Source: Saccoglossus kowalevskii (taxonomy: Eukaryota; Hemichordata; Enteropneusta; Harrimaniidae). Taken from it: DNA of 22,913 bases. The DNA lies in the NCBI RefSeq assembly GCF_000003605.2, contig NW_003113465.1, positions 61,663 through 84,575 of the forward strand, in the 5' to 3' direction. Each line of letters starts with the position of its first letter. Positions within the stretch are counted from its first letter, which is position 1. The translations under genes and the position numbers were made by a program. The notes under the pieces are model-generated. The model saw only the letters and a program-made list of their open reading frames with translations, ran no database searches and was not told where the DNA came from. Positions 1-8,662 of this stretch are shown piece after piece.

Positions 1-483
1 GCAATATTATAGCAAATTATCACACTACGTTATGAGTATGTTGCCAGGTTATATTATTAAACGCCTCAAATGAATTCCTAAGACAATCCCCTGAAGTGTT
101 AGAACATACAGGTGTGGCGGTTATTGCAATACGGTCGAAAAATTTATTTGGAAGATTGTTGGTACCCACCACGTGTGTTGGGTCAGCTGTTCCATGGCTG
201 TAAATCTACATCATTCACAAATACGAGTCCTTTTCGTTTCCGGATGACCCGAAGACATCGTCTACTGCACCGTAAATTGCAAACGTGCCCCAGGTGCATC
301 TGAGTTTTGTAGTTCAGGTGCGCGCTTAGGGAGAGCCATGTCGTGGCGCAATGGGGCATTGTGCCTCCCGGGTGGACTGCTAAATAAAAATGTGCTCAAA
401 GGTGGTAGTAAGTTTATGCCAAGATAGATTTTGTGTTAAACTCACATGAGAAGATGGAAGTATATCACCAGGAAACCTAAGCT
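1..483. other. No recognisable gene
   Basis: I see only short open frames. The one starting at 112 uses GTG and has no recognisable motif. There is no promoter-like or RNA-like structure that I can support. A CACGTG core lies near 170. Confidence 0.6.
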
Positions 484-600
484 ATGTTGGCATATTTTTC
501 TTTATTTTTTTATTTTATTTATTTATTTGTATTTAGTCATGTACTAAAATAATACAAACAGATAACACGTTACATATAGTTGCAGCTAGTTAAAATATAG
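484..600 (-). repeat. Possible 3' end of a minus-strand retroelement (A-rich tail)
   Basis: Read on the minus strand, this stretch ends in a run of about 60 bases made of A and T, with AAATA/ATAAA-like units that resemble the simple tails of LINEs and SINEs. No coding remnant that I recognise lies upstream of it (higher coordinates). It could equally be plain low-complexity T-rich DNA. Confidence 0.25.
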
Positions 601-2253
601 TTGTGCTCGAACAACAACTGATAATCAAGGCTGCAGGAATGGTGTACATATGTGCATCCCCACTCTCTAATGAATAATAGCCCAGGACAGGTGTATTTAT
701 TTGGTACTACGAAGAGTCCGTTATTATCATTGTTTTACGATCTCAGAAAAGTTCGGGATCGGGTCAAGATCAGTGACCGGGTCAAACTGAAAAAAAATTG
801 CACTATTGATCCTATGGGCACTCGACTTGTGCGACATTTGGATCATTATATAGATGAAAAAATATTCACTTAAAAGAGTGTTCATTTCACTTAAAATGTT
901 ACTATGCTCCGTCGGTCACGCAAAGGTCACACACATTTAATTTAACCTTTGGGTGATATTTGAGTGCATTTATAAGAGTGTTCACGTTTTGTTGACCCAC
1001 TGCTGTTTTTATACTATCAGAGGTTTCCGTACTCTAACAACAACTTGATACCTACAGCTAAATCTGCAACAATATCGAACAGGTTCTCGTCGTCATAGAA
1101 ATCGTCAAGAAGGGTTTCGGAGCAAGTCATTGTATCATCTCTTCTAGCAATAGGGTCGTTTGCTCTTGTACTTCAATGATGCGGTCGTCATAGAAACGCT
1201 TGTGTGGCCGGGACGAGCAAGTACCGTGTATTATTTGACGTCTCCCTCCTCCACGTATACATACACAGCTGTGCGTTCTCTAAGAAAATCACCACATGTT
1301 CAACTAAAAACAAAAAAATGTTCATCGCCTTGAAATTGTGCGTTTATCTTGATTGAGATATGAGCCAATGCATGAACGTTAGGCAGTGCGACTTCTTCGT
1401 GTTGAGTAGTTCACCCTCATTAACAACATCGGGTTTTAATAACAATGCAAACACACAAAATAGTATGATGAAAACTGAATTATTGTTTTCAGTAGCCAAC
1501 TGTTCATTAAAAGTTGTGTTCCGACTTTTTTGAATAGGACAAACGATAGACTTCTGTATGCGATATCCGAATTATTTTAGGCGCGTATCCAATGTACAAT
1601 TACCGGTGTTCGTGAGATTTGTTGTTCTAGATAAAAGTGTATAAACTAAAAAAAATTCATTAATTATATTTTATGTCTTCAAGCAGTATATATGTGACAT
1701 TTATGATTAGATTGTTCGGAATTACTAATACTATTCACGATTCGTTGTCTCCGTAACCAGATATCTTGCAAATGTATTGAGGACAACCCCGGGTCACTCC
1801 TATACTGATGACGTCACTCACTTGCCGGCGACATCCGACAATTTACCATAAATTGCAGCTGCAGGCGGTATATTATAAGACAACTAAATTTATTAACAAA
1901 CGGCGAAGCATTCCGGGCATCGACGATACTTTGCAATTAAAATACGAAAAATTATCGTAGTGGATTTTACACCTGGCAATTTGAATGAGTAACATGCAAA
2001 AAAGATATCTCAAAATGTTATATTTATGATATTAATTATTTGATAGTTTTTGCGCAGGCGCAAATTACGTAATTCTAACCCCGCAAAATGTAAATAGAGC
2101 GATCATATACATACAAGTCGTGAGTCATCGTACGTAAAACAAATGCTACTTCCATTTATTTATTATAGCAGACATGCTTATAACTCAAGATGTGATTGTT
2201 CGAGTTTTTAAAATACATTACGGAAGAAATTATTAATTATTGTGTACACATTT
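601..2253. other. No recognisable gene; AT-rich intergenic or intronic DNA
   Basis: No open frame here looks like a protein. The 73-codon frame at 652-873 has no known motif. Around 745-790 a short motif, GATCGGGTCAA and GACCGGGTCAA, is repeated in close succession. One perfect TGACGTCA palindrome lies at 1809-1816. Confidence 0.6.
1809..1816. promoter_or_regulatory. Perfect CRE palindrome TGACGTCA
   Basis: This is the full 8-base binding site for CREB/ATF-type bZIP factors. It is one of at least five in the window. No promoter can be assigned next to it, so its function is not shown. Confidence 0.3.
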
Positions 2254-2270
2254 TGTGTGTGTGTGTGTGT
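2254..2270. repeat. (GT)n microsatellite
   Basis: An uninterrupted TG/GT dinucleotide run of 17 bases, followed by a CTGTCT stretch. Confidence 0.9.
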
Positions 2271-3242
2271 CTGTCTAATTCGGATGAGAGTGAAAATGAA
2301 TAATCTGGGTTTGTGACATTTTTCGATATCGTTTTCGTGTATGAACGAAATGCGACTACAGTTATTTCAAAAGGTTATTGTAGAGAGAAATAGACACGCC
2401 ACCTGGGTGCATGTTTATGTGATTCGCTCTGTGGAAATATGTGAGAATTTTGAACTTGTCCGTAGATCGGTTAGTTTTTCAAATCGAACTTATGATCTAC
2501 TAGTATATGATGACCGCCTCGCGTTCCCATGGCGATGGCTAGCTGATTACAAGGAGGGAAATATAATTTCACCAAATTGCCTAATGATAAGAGTTTAATG
2601 GGACAATTATGGGTTTTATTGCCCGAAAATTAACCGCAGCGGTGCCGCAAACCACCCGCTGTGATGTGGCGAGTGGCACTTATGATGTCGGGGCTATTAT
2701 TTGCTCGTCTGACTATGCCTATCATGGTATGAATGGTAGCCCCATGGATGCTTCTGTATCAACCACGCTGTCTAAAACTTGAAATAAATATGGTTATATA
2801 TAGATATTACACATTAAATTTACAGAATATTGTGCTATCACAGTAGCATCACTTTCAGCCGTTTCTCGTCTCTTACAAACCAGTTTTTAATAAAGTGAAC
2901 GTGTGTTTTTATTTATATTATTCCAACAAGGACCTGCGGGTACATTTTATCATTCGCGTGGTAGCCAGTATAATGTTATAGTGAGGGCGGTTGCGGTGTA
3001 CATGATATCCGTTTTTACAAGTCTGTTGATACTGCTGCTGTCAAATTTAAAACAAATGGGGTGATATTATAATTCACCGGTGAAAATTGATATTTATTCA
3101 TTAGCTAGAAGAAACGAGGCATTCATTATGAGTGAAAATCGCTAAATTTTATACAGTGCAGATTTTGCTGAGTCATAATGTCAATATTATATAATTATGC
3201 GGGGCACTTGGACAGAGTCAACCGCACGCAGCGCGACGCGAT
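2271..3242. other. No recognisable gene
   Basis: The 85-codon frame at 2341-2598 starts with ATG but shows no domain, signal peptide or splice context that I can recognise. The rest is AT-rich and broken by stops in all frames. Confidence 0.55.
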
Positions 3243-3265
3243 CTTTTAGCGTGGGCCGCTAAAAG
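3243..3265. repeat. Short perfect hairpin
   Basis: CTTTTAGCG and its exact reverse complement CGCTAAAAG flank a 5-base loop, TGGGC, giving a 9-bp perfect stem. It lies about 180 bp upstream of the recognisable start of LINE A. About one such hairpin is expected by chance in a window of this size. Confidence 0.5.
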
Positions 3266-3433
3266 TAAAGTATTACATGAATTTGTTACCATTGGTCAAA
3301 ACAATCTCTCATTACTGCAGAAATTGAAATGGATTGGACTAGTAGTTAAAAAACAAAACAAATGTATTTAATGGGATTTGTATAAAAATATCAGACATCC
3401 CTACTCAACTAGATGCAATATCCCCTCAAAATT

Positions 3434-3960
3434 TGAAAAAAAGAAATGGGAGACAAAGCCTTCACTCCGCCGATTAGTGAAAACAAACTATGTGAGGAAT
3501 TGAACATAAACACGTCCATACATTGGAAAAAAGTATATAATCTCATGTTAAAAATGACTACTGATATAAAGGCAAGAGAGTTCCAATTCAAAACTCTTCA
3601 TAACATTTTGTATACGAATAAAAGACTACATATATAGAATCAACCCACATAAATATCCTAGCCCACTTTGCACCTTCTGCCAGAGCGAAGCAGGGACCTA
3701 TGAGCATCTCTTCCATGACTGTAGATATACAATGTCCCTATGGAAGGATTTGCTGTTCTGGTGGGGTGGGTCTCTGAAATTGAGTTCACCTTCCAGCAGG
3801 CTTTGCATGATTTTATCAGACCCAGATGAAACATTATTGTAAACATGTATATTTTTCAAAAATGAATGGAAGAAGTTTTACATGAAATACTCTTTTAGTT
3901 CAATGTGTATAGGGAAATGCCCATGAATGCACTATGTGTATGTAGAAACTTATTACTCGT
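3434..3960 (+). pseudogene. LINE A: decayed non-LTR retrotransposon fragment, C-terminal end of ORF2 with zinc knuckle
   Basis: The translation matches the conserved region after the reverse transcriptase domain of L1/Tx1-like LINEs. Frame 2 (3446-3634) reads ..HWKKVYNLMLKMTTDIKAR followed by EFQFKTLHNILYTNKRLH, the usual W-x-x-[VI]-Y and F-Q-F-K-x-L-H-x-I-L-x-T-N-x-x-L block. After a one-base frameshift near 3635, frame 3 continues with RINPHKYPSPLCTFC, then HLFHDC and W. The cysteines and histidine form an exact CX2CX8HX4C knuckle, the zf-RVT type seen in many LINE ORF2 proteins. Near 3770 a second shift seems to occur, since another frame reads EIEFTFQQALHDFI and later NMYIF, which also fit the family. 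No endonuclease or catalytic reverse transcriptase motif was found upstream, so the copy is 5'-truncated as well as broken. The right boundary is a guess. It is not a functional gene. Confidence 0.8.
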
Positions 3961-4114
3961 ATACGAGCCATTAATCGGTCATTATTGTCACGGTCCATAT
4001 ACTTGTGATATCATCGAGTTTTCTTTTTGTCTGAGCGATATTTGCGACTTCGTAGTTTGTCGGGCAAAGATCCTTGTCGTACGACGACCCCAAAGTCAAA
4101 TTATTTGGAAACGA

Positions 4115-4122
4115 TGACGTCA
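4115..4122. promoter_or_regulatory. Perfect CRE palindrome TGACGTCA
   Basis: Second full CREB/ATF-type site. It is 281 bp from the next one, which makes this the densest part of the window for this motif. Confidence 0.3.
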
Positions 4123-4395
4123 TAATCACAATCCCATCCAATATACTAATGTACTGATACATGTGTAGTGTGTTCGTGCACCATCTATCGTTTTCAAGTT
4201 ATTCACAGTCACAAACTTAGCAAAATGGTCATCCATCAAACTAAAGCACGTGAGTTTGAATATAATTCCCAAGTTAGTTAATTGGTAATGTTTGGATCGA
4301 ATCGCCATATTGAAGACATTGGATTAAATCAAATCATAAACTTATAACTTCGTCGTGTTCTCTGTCGCAGTAAATCGTTCATTTAATGTGAATAA

Positions 4396-4403
4396 TGACG
4401 TCA
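4396..4403. promoter_or_regulatory. Perfect CRE palindrome TGACGTCA
   Basis: Third full site. The flanks differ from those at 4115, so the two are not simply copies of one repeat. Confidence 0.3.
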
Positions 4404-4641
4404 TTGCTGATAATGGGTATAATAATCGAACCAATAACGGTACCGTGTCCACTTGAGATGAACACGGTTGGATAGCCTACACGAATATAGCCAGTGGTGC
4501 TTCTGTTTACACACTTATGGACATGGATATTTTTGGACTAGTAAGTTCCCGGTTCGTGCAACGGAAACCACGCGTGTTTCCCGTGTTATCGTTGGTAAGA
4601 GTATATTCGCTGTTCCCAAATGTCACGAATTTCCGGTCATC

Positions 4642-4661
4642 ATCACGTGACATGACGTGAT
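4642..4661. promoter_or_regulatory. Composite palindrome: TCACGTGA next to TGACGTGA
   Basis: ATCACGT and its reverse complement ACGTGAT are separated by GACATG. The left arm is part of a perfect TCACGTGA E-box (4643-4650), as bound by MITF/TFE/USF-type bHLH-ZIP factors. The right side is a CRE variant, TGACGTGA (4653-4660). Function is inferred only from the motifs. Confidence 0.3.
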
Positions 4662-4847
4662 ATTTTTTTTTACAGATAATGAATCACAATCGCAGTAAAA
4701 ATAAAAGATATGTAAATTTTCTAATTTGATGTATGTGTCGTTAAATTGAACGTCTTGGTATTCTTAATAGGCCAGCTTTTGAAATCATTGAGGTGCCTGG
4801 AAGTGTGTACTTTTTCGCTGCATCTTCAAATTATCTGTACATGTTTA

Positions 4848-4866
4848 TTTATTATTATTATTATTT
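4848..4866. repeat. (ATT)n microsatellite
   Basis: About six consecutive ATT/TTA trinucleotides. Confidence 0.85.
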
Positions 4867-6414
4867 TGGGGAATGTGCCAACATGTTTGTTCTGCAACAC
4901 CTTGAATGCAATTTTATATCTGTATATATTGATATACAGTATTACATACTAGCAGAATGGAAACCTATAAATCATGTCTACACACCGGTGAATTGTTCTA
5001 CTATATAGCACTCGTCCGTGTCACAAGGATATCGGGAGGTCTTTCGGCAAATGTCTGTTTCATGACAAATGTATATACAGCTACTACTAGATATTACATT
5101 AAACGTATGACTCATATATAACTAGCCATCGACACATAATAATTAATATTCTTCCGCCAGCGCCTTGTTGAAGCTCGTGCTCCTATGAATATAACAATAT
5201 TACTACTCGAGATAGTTTCTCTTACCGCGACGTTCATAAATCATCGTTTGATGCGCCCTCGTTCGGTCGACTTCTTTTATAGGGAACATTTGTTATGCGC
5301 CGCGGCATTTCAATTCCCACACAAACTTCCCGCTTCGTGGTTTCATCATTTTTTTCCCCGGAGATTAAATATCAAAATAAAGAATGAATATTTTTATAAG
5401 TTTGACAAAAGAGGTTTACAAGAAAAGCTTTCACACGAGCCGATGTTTACGTAGCAACTATGAACACAATTGTCCGCGTTTGTTCAAAACTTACCCAAAA
5501 GTGGATTACCGAATTTATTTGGCGACTACAGGATCCGGTTTTGTTGTGCCAGGAAGTCTTGCGCGGTGGGACGTTTTCTTTTATACCAATCGCAGGGAGA
5601 TCATGTGTTCACGGCACTGCTTTTATAAAGAAGTGCGACATCAACACACAACAAACACGGCCTATAGACTCGATACTCGGCGCTTGTTTCACACTCCAAC
5701 GCGCAACGAGGACGGTTAGGTTGTCGTCGAGGGTAGCCATGCGTCCAATTTGTTGACTTTTCCTAGCTTTCGGAACCGCAAGATCTTTTCTATTTTTCTT
5801 GTTTAGTTTCTATTCAGGAGTTCGTTTACAGATGTTTATCGCGAACCAGTGGTCTGGCAATTACCCATTGCCAATTTTCCCACGTTTCGATTTCCGCATG
5901 CTGTATTTCGCAATATTATTAGTAAGCTAGATCATGTGTAAAAATAGCGGTATAGAACACGATGGTCTGGCAGTGTGTGAACATAAGGTGATACGTTTGA
6001 TATACGATTACTGGAAAACGGTCAATGGGTCGAGACAAAAATGCCAACGCTGCATTTAGAGGTTAAATTATAACGGTTCGCATTTTTTTGTCAACAAGAG
6101 TTGAGATATTGATAAATGACTTGGCAAGACGAAAGCATCGTCCATCCGCGCGGTTTCGATTATACCTTGAAGATGAAAGACGAGATCGGAAAAACCCTTC
6201 GTAATATAAACCACATAGGAAACGATCTGATATCTTAAACTCGTATGAGGTGGATACCGATAGGTGGATGTGTTACTTGAGTGTAGCCTTAGCTCTACTG
6301 TGTATACGTGACCGTGTCAGACGTATTGCTATGGTATAAACCGGTTAAGCAACGTATACAGCAGAATAGTGTTGTGTATATATAATTAGTGATATTCATG
6401 AAGAATTTACAGAA

Positions 6415-6480
6415 GATATTTATTTATTTAACACAAGAGGGTAGGCCAATATACAATAAAGTAATTTTCATTGGGCCCTC
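6415..6480 (-). repeat. Possible 3' tail of a minus-strand retroelement
   Basis: On the minus strand this reads as a G/C-containing stretch (GGGCCC, GGCCTACC) running into TTGTGTTAAATAAATAAATA. That is the kind of short AAAT-repeat tail that ends many LINEs. It abuts LINE B, which runs on the opposite strand, so the two would be a head-on or nested pair. The call is tentative. Confidence 0.25.
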
Positions 6481-6545
6481 TGTAGAAACTATACACACTA
6501 TAGGCATAAGCCATTTACAATTTATGTTTATGAAAAATGAATTTT

Positions 6546-7492
6546 AAAGGCAATCAAGTTAAAGTGGCACCCTTTGTTAAATATTTGAATATAGCTTTCT
6601 CTAGTGGCAAATGTCCCAGGGCACAGGAAGATCTAGCAGGCTATGCTTCGAATATACTTCATATTCATAATAAATTGTTTGAGAAGTAGCGCAATTGAAC
6701 TCTGTCTGAAATTATTTGACAACAAATCGTGAACATAGTTAATGGAATTTTGAGGCATATTGATGAAGAAAATTTAGAAAATAAGTTTTATAAGCATATT
6801 TTAAACAAGTATATATTCACTCCTACGAGTGAACTTGGTTGCTATTCTGTTCGGGTCGTTACGATTTACTAATACGATTAGATTACTGGCTACGTCTTGT
6901 AAAAAGTAATTCGCACAGATGCGAGCACCATACTTGCCACGTTCTATACAGTTTAGCAGATCAAAATAAAGATAGCTGGGTCAAATCGCTGACAGATACC
7001 TTTTTTTTTTATGAATTTGCAGAAAGTCGGTATAACTAAGGGGTATGTTATGTTTCTACTTGCAAAGATATAACCTACAAGACCGGACGCTCAAATCACC
7101 AGTAGTACTACTCACACGTCAAATTTACAACAAATGTAGAAAAAAACACAATGATTACAAAAATACAATTCTCTTGTTTCACAAGCTGAATAATGGAAGG
7201 GTGTGTATTTACTATAATGTATCTATCGAAGACGAATACCCTGTCCTGTATGTATTGCCTGCTGGGTATGCTTAACTTAGATCAAAATATATCGCACTCA
7301 AGAAAAAATATATCACAATCCCGATGACCCGTCCGCAATAGAAATTTGGGTAATTGTGGTTTTGTTTGAGACAAGGTGTAATGAGTACTTTGTAAACTCT
7401 TTTTTATTTTTTTTTTATTTTTCAATAAGCTATTTGTCATGACTGTATTTAAGTTTTGCTGACAGTGCAATGCGGAATAAATTGTTTTTATT
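6546..7492 (+). pseudogene. LINE B: decayed, 5'-truncated non-LTR retrotransposon, end of reverse transcriptase to 3' terminus
   Basis: Pieces in three plus frames follow the known order of this LINE group. Frame 3 (6564-6686): FVKYLNIAFSSG..AQEDLA..., the V-K-Y-L-G-I-x-F block at the end of the reverse transcriptase. Frame 1 (about 6691): ELCLKLFDN, like the L-F-D-x-L-V helix. Frame 3 (6741-6836): FYKHILNKYIFTPTSELG, like R-x-H-x-x-F-x-K-x-I-L-x-V-K. Frame 2 (6839-7039): GRYDLLIRLDYWLRLVKS and later NKDSWVKSL, like the G-R-x-P-L and Y-W-x-K-L block. Frame 1 (7045-7275): RVCIYYNVSIEDEYPVLYVL, a damaged C-x-x-C ... E-D-E-x-H-F-x-x-x-C knuckle, followed past a stop by LRSKYI. The 3' untranslated part ends in TGCGGAATAAATTG. 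At least four frameshifts or stops show an old copy. I place it loosely in the Jockey/CR1/L2-like lineages; the exact clade needs alignment. It is unrelated in sequence to LINE A. Confidence 0.8.
7476..7492. terminator. Facing poly(A) signals, AATAAA on both strands
   Basis: AATAAA lies at 7476-7481 on the plus strand and at 7487-7492 on the minus strand (seen as TTTATT). The plus copy fits the 3' end of LINE B. The minus copy lies 103 bases beyond the stop codon of the candidate minus-strand exon at 7595-7902. Confidence 0.4.
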
Positions 7493-7594
7493 CTACGGTC
7501 TGCGTATACTACGAACGCGGTACGCGTGGGTTTGTAGATCGTAGTCAGGACAACTACAGATACAACGGGTTATGTGCTGAGACCATGACAGGCG

Positions 7595-7902
7595 TCAGGC
7601 CTTGTACCGTAGTATAAACGTCGTACAAGAAGCTGAAGTAAGTATTAAGGAGAGTAAAACAGCAAATACAAATTTGATATGACTATATGTAGATATCAGA
7701 AGGGTTGAACAAGTAGTCCCATCTCCAGCATTCACAACATTCATAGTCTCCTCAGGCGTGTCTGCATTAGCAAATATAACATCATTTGAAATCTGGTACG
7801 CTAGTTTCACATGACAACATGTTGCAACAATGCTTTCAAAAAACTGACTATGGAACGCGACCACTGTTATTTTTTCAGTTCCCGTCATCCGCTTAGAACT
7901 AC
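7595..7902 (-). CDS. Candidate terminal exon of an unknown membrane or secreted protein
   Basis: The open frame is 97 codons from an internal ATG (7888) and extends upstream to a plausible acceptor, TTGTTCAG, with the exon starting at 7902. A branch-point-like GACTAAC sits about 20 bases before that AG, with a T run further upstream. The peptide is even in composition and ends in a 21-residue hydrophobic stretch (residues 73-93 from the ATG), then a short basic tail RYKA. This fits a C-terminal membrane anchor. NAGDG at residues 53-57 would also suit a GPI attachment site, although GPI signals do not usually end in basic residues. A minus-strand AATAAA follows 103 bases after the stop. I recognise no family. 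Exon structure is inferred from motifs only, and an open frame of this length can occur by chance. Confidence 0.25.
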
Positions 7903-8364
7903 CTGAACAAACTACTGATGGTTAGTCATATATAAAAAAAAAACATAAATCTGTCAGATTGCTTATAATTTTACATTACTTAGGCTTTCTGTGGCGTATA
8001 ACTGTTTACACAACGTCATATAACACATGATGACCCCCGCATTGGGTATAGGTATGTATGTGTGTACGTGATCGACAGTACTTATTATCAGTTATCTTGA
8101 ATAATTTAAATATTTGTTCTTGAAAATCAACCTGGTACTCATATTTTTTTAATAACTATATGCGCGATGATGCACTGCGTCGTGCTCAAGATGGGTCCCA
8201 TGCAACATACACAACGCGTGAGATAAAAAAAAATCGTTTGCACTATATTTAAGTGTGAGCACAGCCACGGTTACCTCACTGATATTTTGATCCGACAATG
8301 CACGATGTTATTGCTTATTTTGCATTGTGTGAGCGTGGGTATTTTTGATGATTTAATGCTTGTG

Positions 8365-8372
8365 TGACGTCA
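8365..8372. promoter_or_regulatory. Perfect CRE palindrome TGACGTCA
   Basis: Fourth full CREB/ATF-type site. It would lie inside the intron of the candidate minus-strand gene. Confidence 0.3.
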
Positions 8373-8540
8373 TGTTCTATGGAGCCCGACGGCATGTTTA
8401 TACCCATGACATGGACATGTGAAGTGAACGCCCACCCAAATATTTTCGCATTGTTTGGCGTATAAAGCAATTCTATTTTCGACGATGTTCTCTATACTGC
8501 GTCTGGTCCGATCGGGGTCGGCCTTTCAAATTTGCCTCAC

Positions 8541-8662
8541 TGGAACAGACACACATCGATATTTCAACGCAAGTAATAAATTGAGTTGGCAACATCGAAG
8601 AAATAGATACTTCAAAACGCCCATTTGACGGCAAACTAGTTTGATAAATAACGAGAACACAA
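8541..8662 (-). CDS. Candidate internal exon upstream of the 7595-7902 exon
   Basis: The candidate acceptor is ATGCTTAG, with a branch-like GACTAAAC about 25 bases upstream. The candidate donor is CCA|GTGAGG, which is of modest strength. Between them one frame is open for 40 codons and includes LPSNGRFEVSISSMLPTQF. The exon would end one base into a codon and the 7902 exon would supply the two missing bases, so the reading frame is kept across a 638-base intron. A second open frame over the same DNA (8526-8792, 88 codons from a well-placed ATG) competes with it. No homologue is recognised and no first exon was found. Confidence 0.15.

Larger units (their letters stand above)
3961..6414. other. 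No recognisable gene; AT-rich DNA with a cluster of CRE/E-box palindromes
   Basis: There is no known domain on either strand. Three overlapping plus-strand frames (5185-5454, 5384-5719, 5460-5756; 89, 111 and 98 codons) lie in a locally less AT-rich stretch. Overlapping frames of similar length with no motif suggest chance rather than a gene. The perfect palindromes at 4115, 4396 and 4643 are listed separately. Confidence 0.55.

Noticed and set aside
2341-2598. 85-codon plus frame starting with ATG
   Set aside because: No domain, signal peptide or splice context. The length is ordinary for chance.
5185-5756. Three overlapping plus-strand frames of 89-111 codons
   Set aside because: They overlap in different frames without motifs. 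A local drop in AT content explains the lack of stops.
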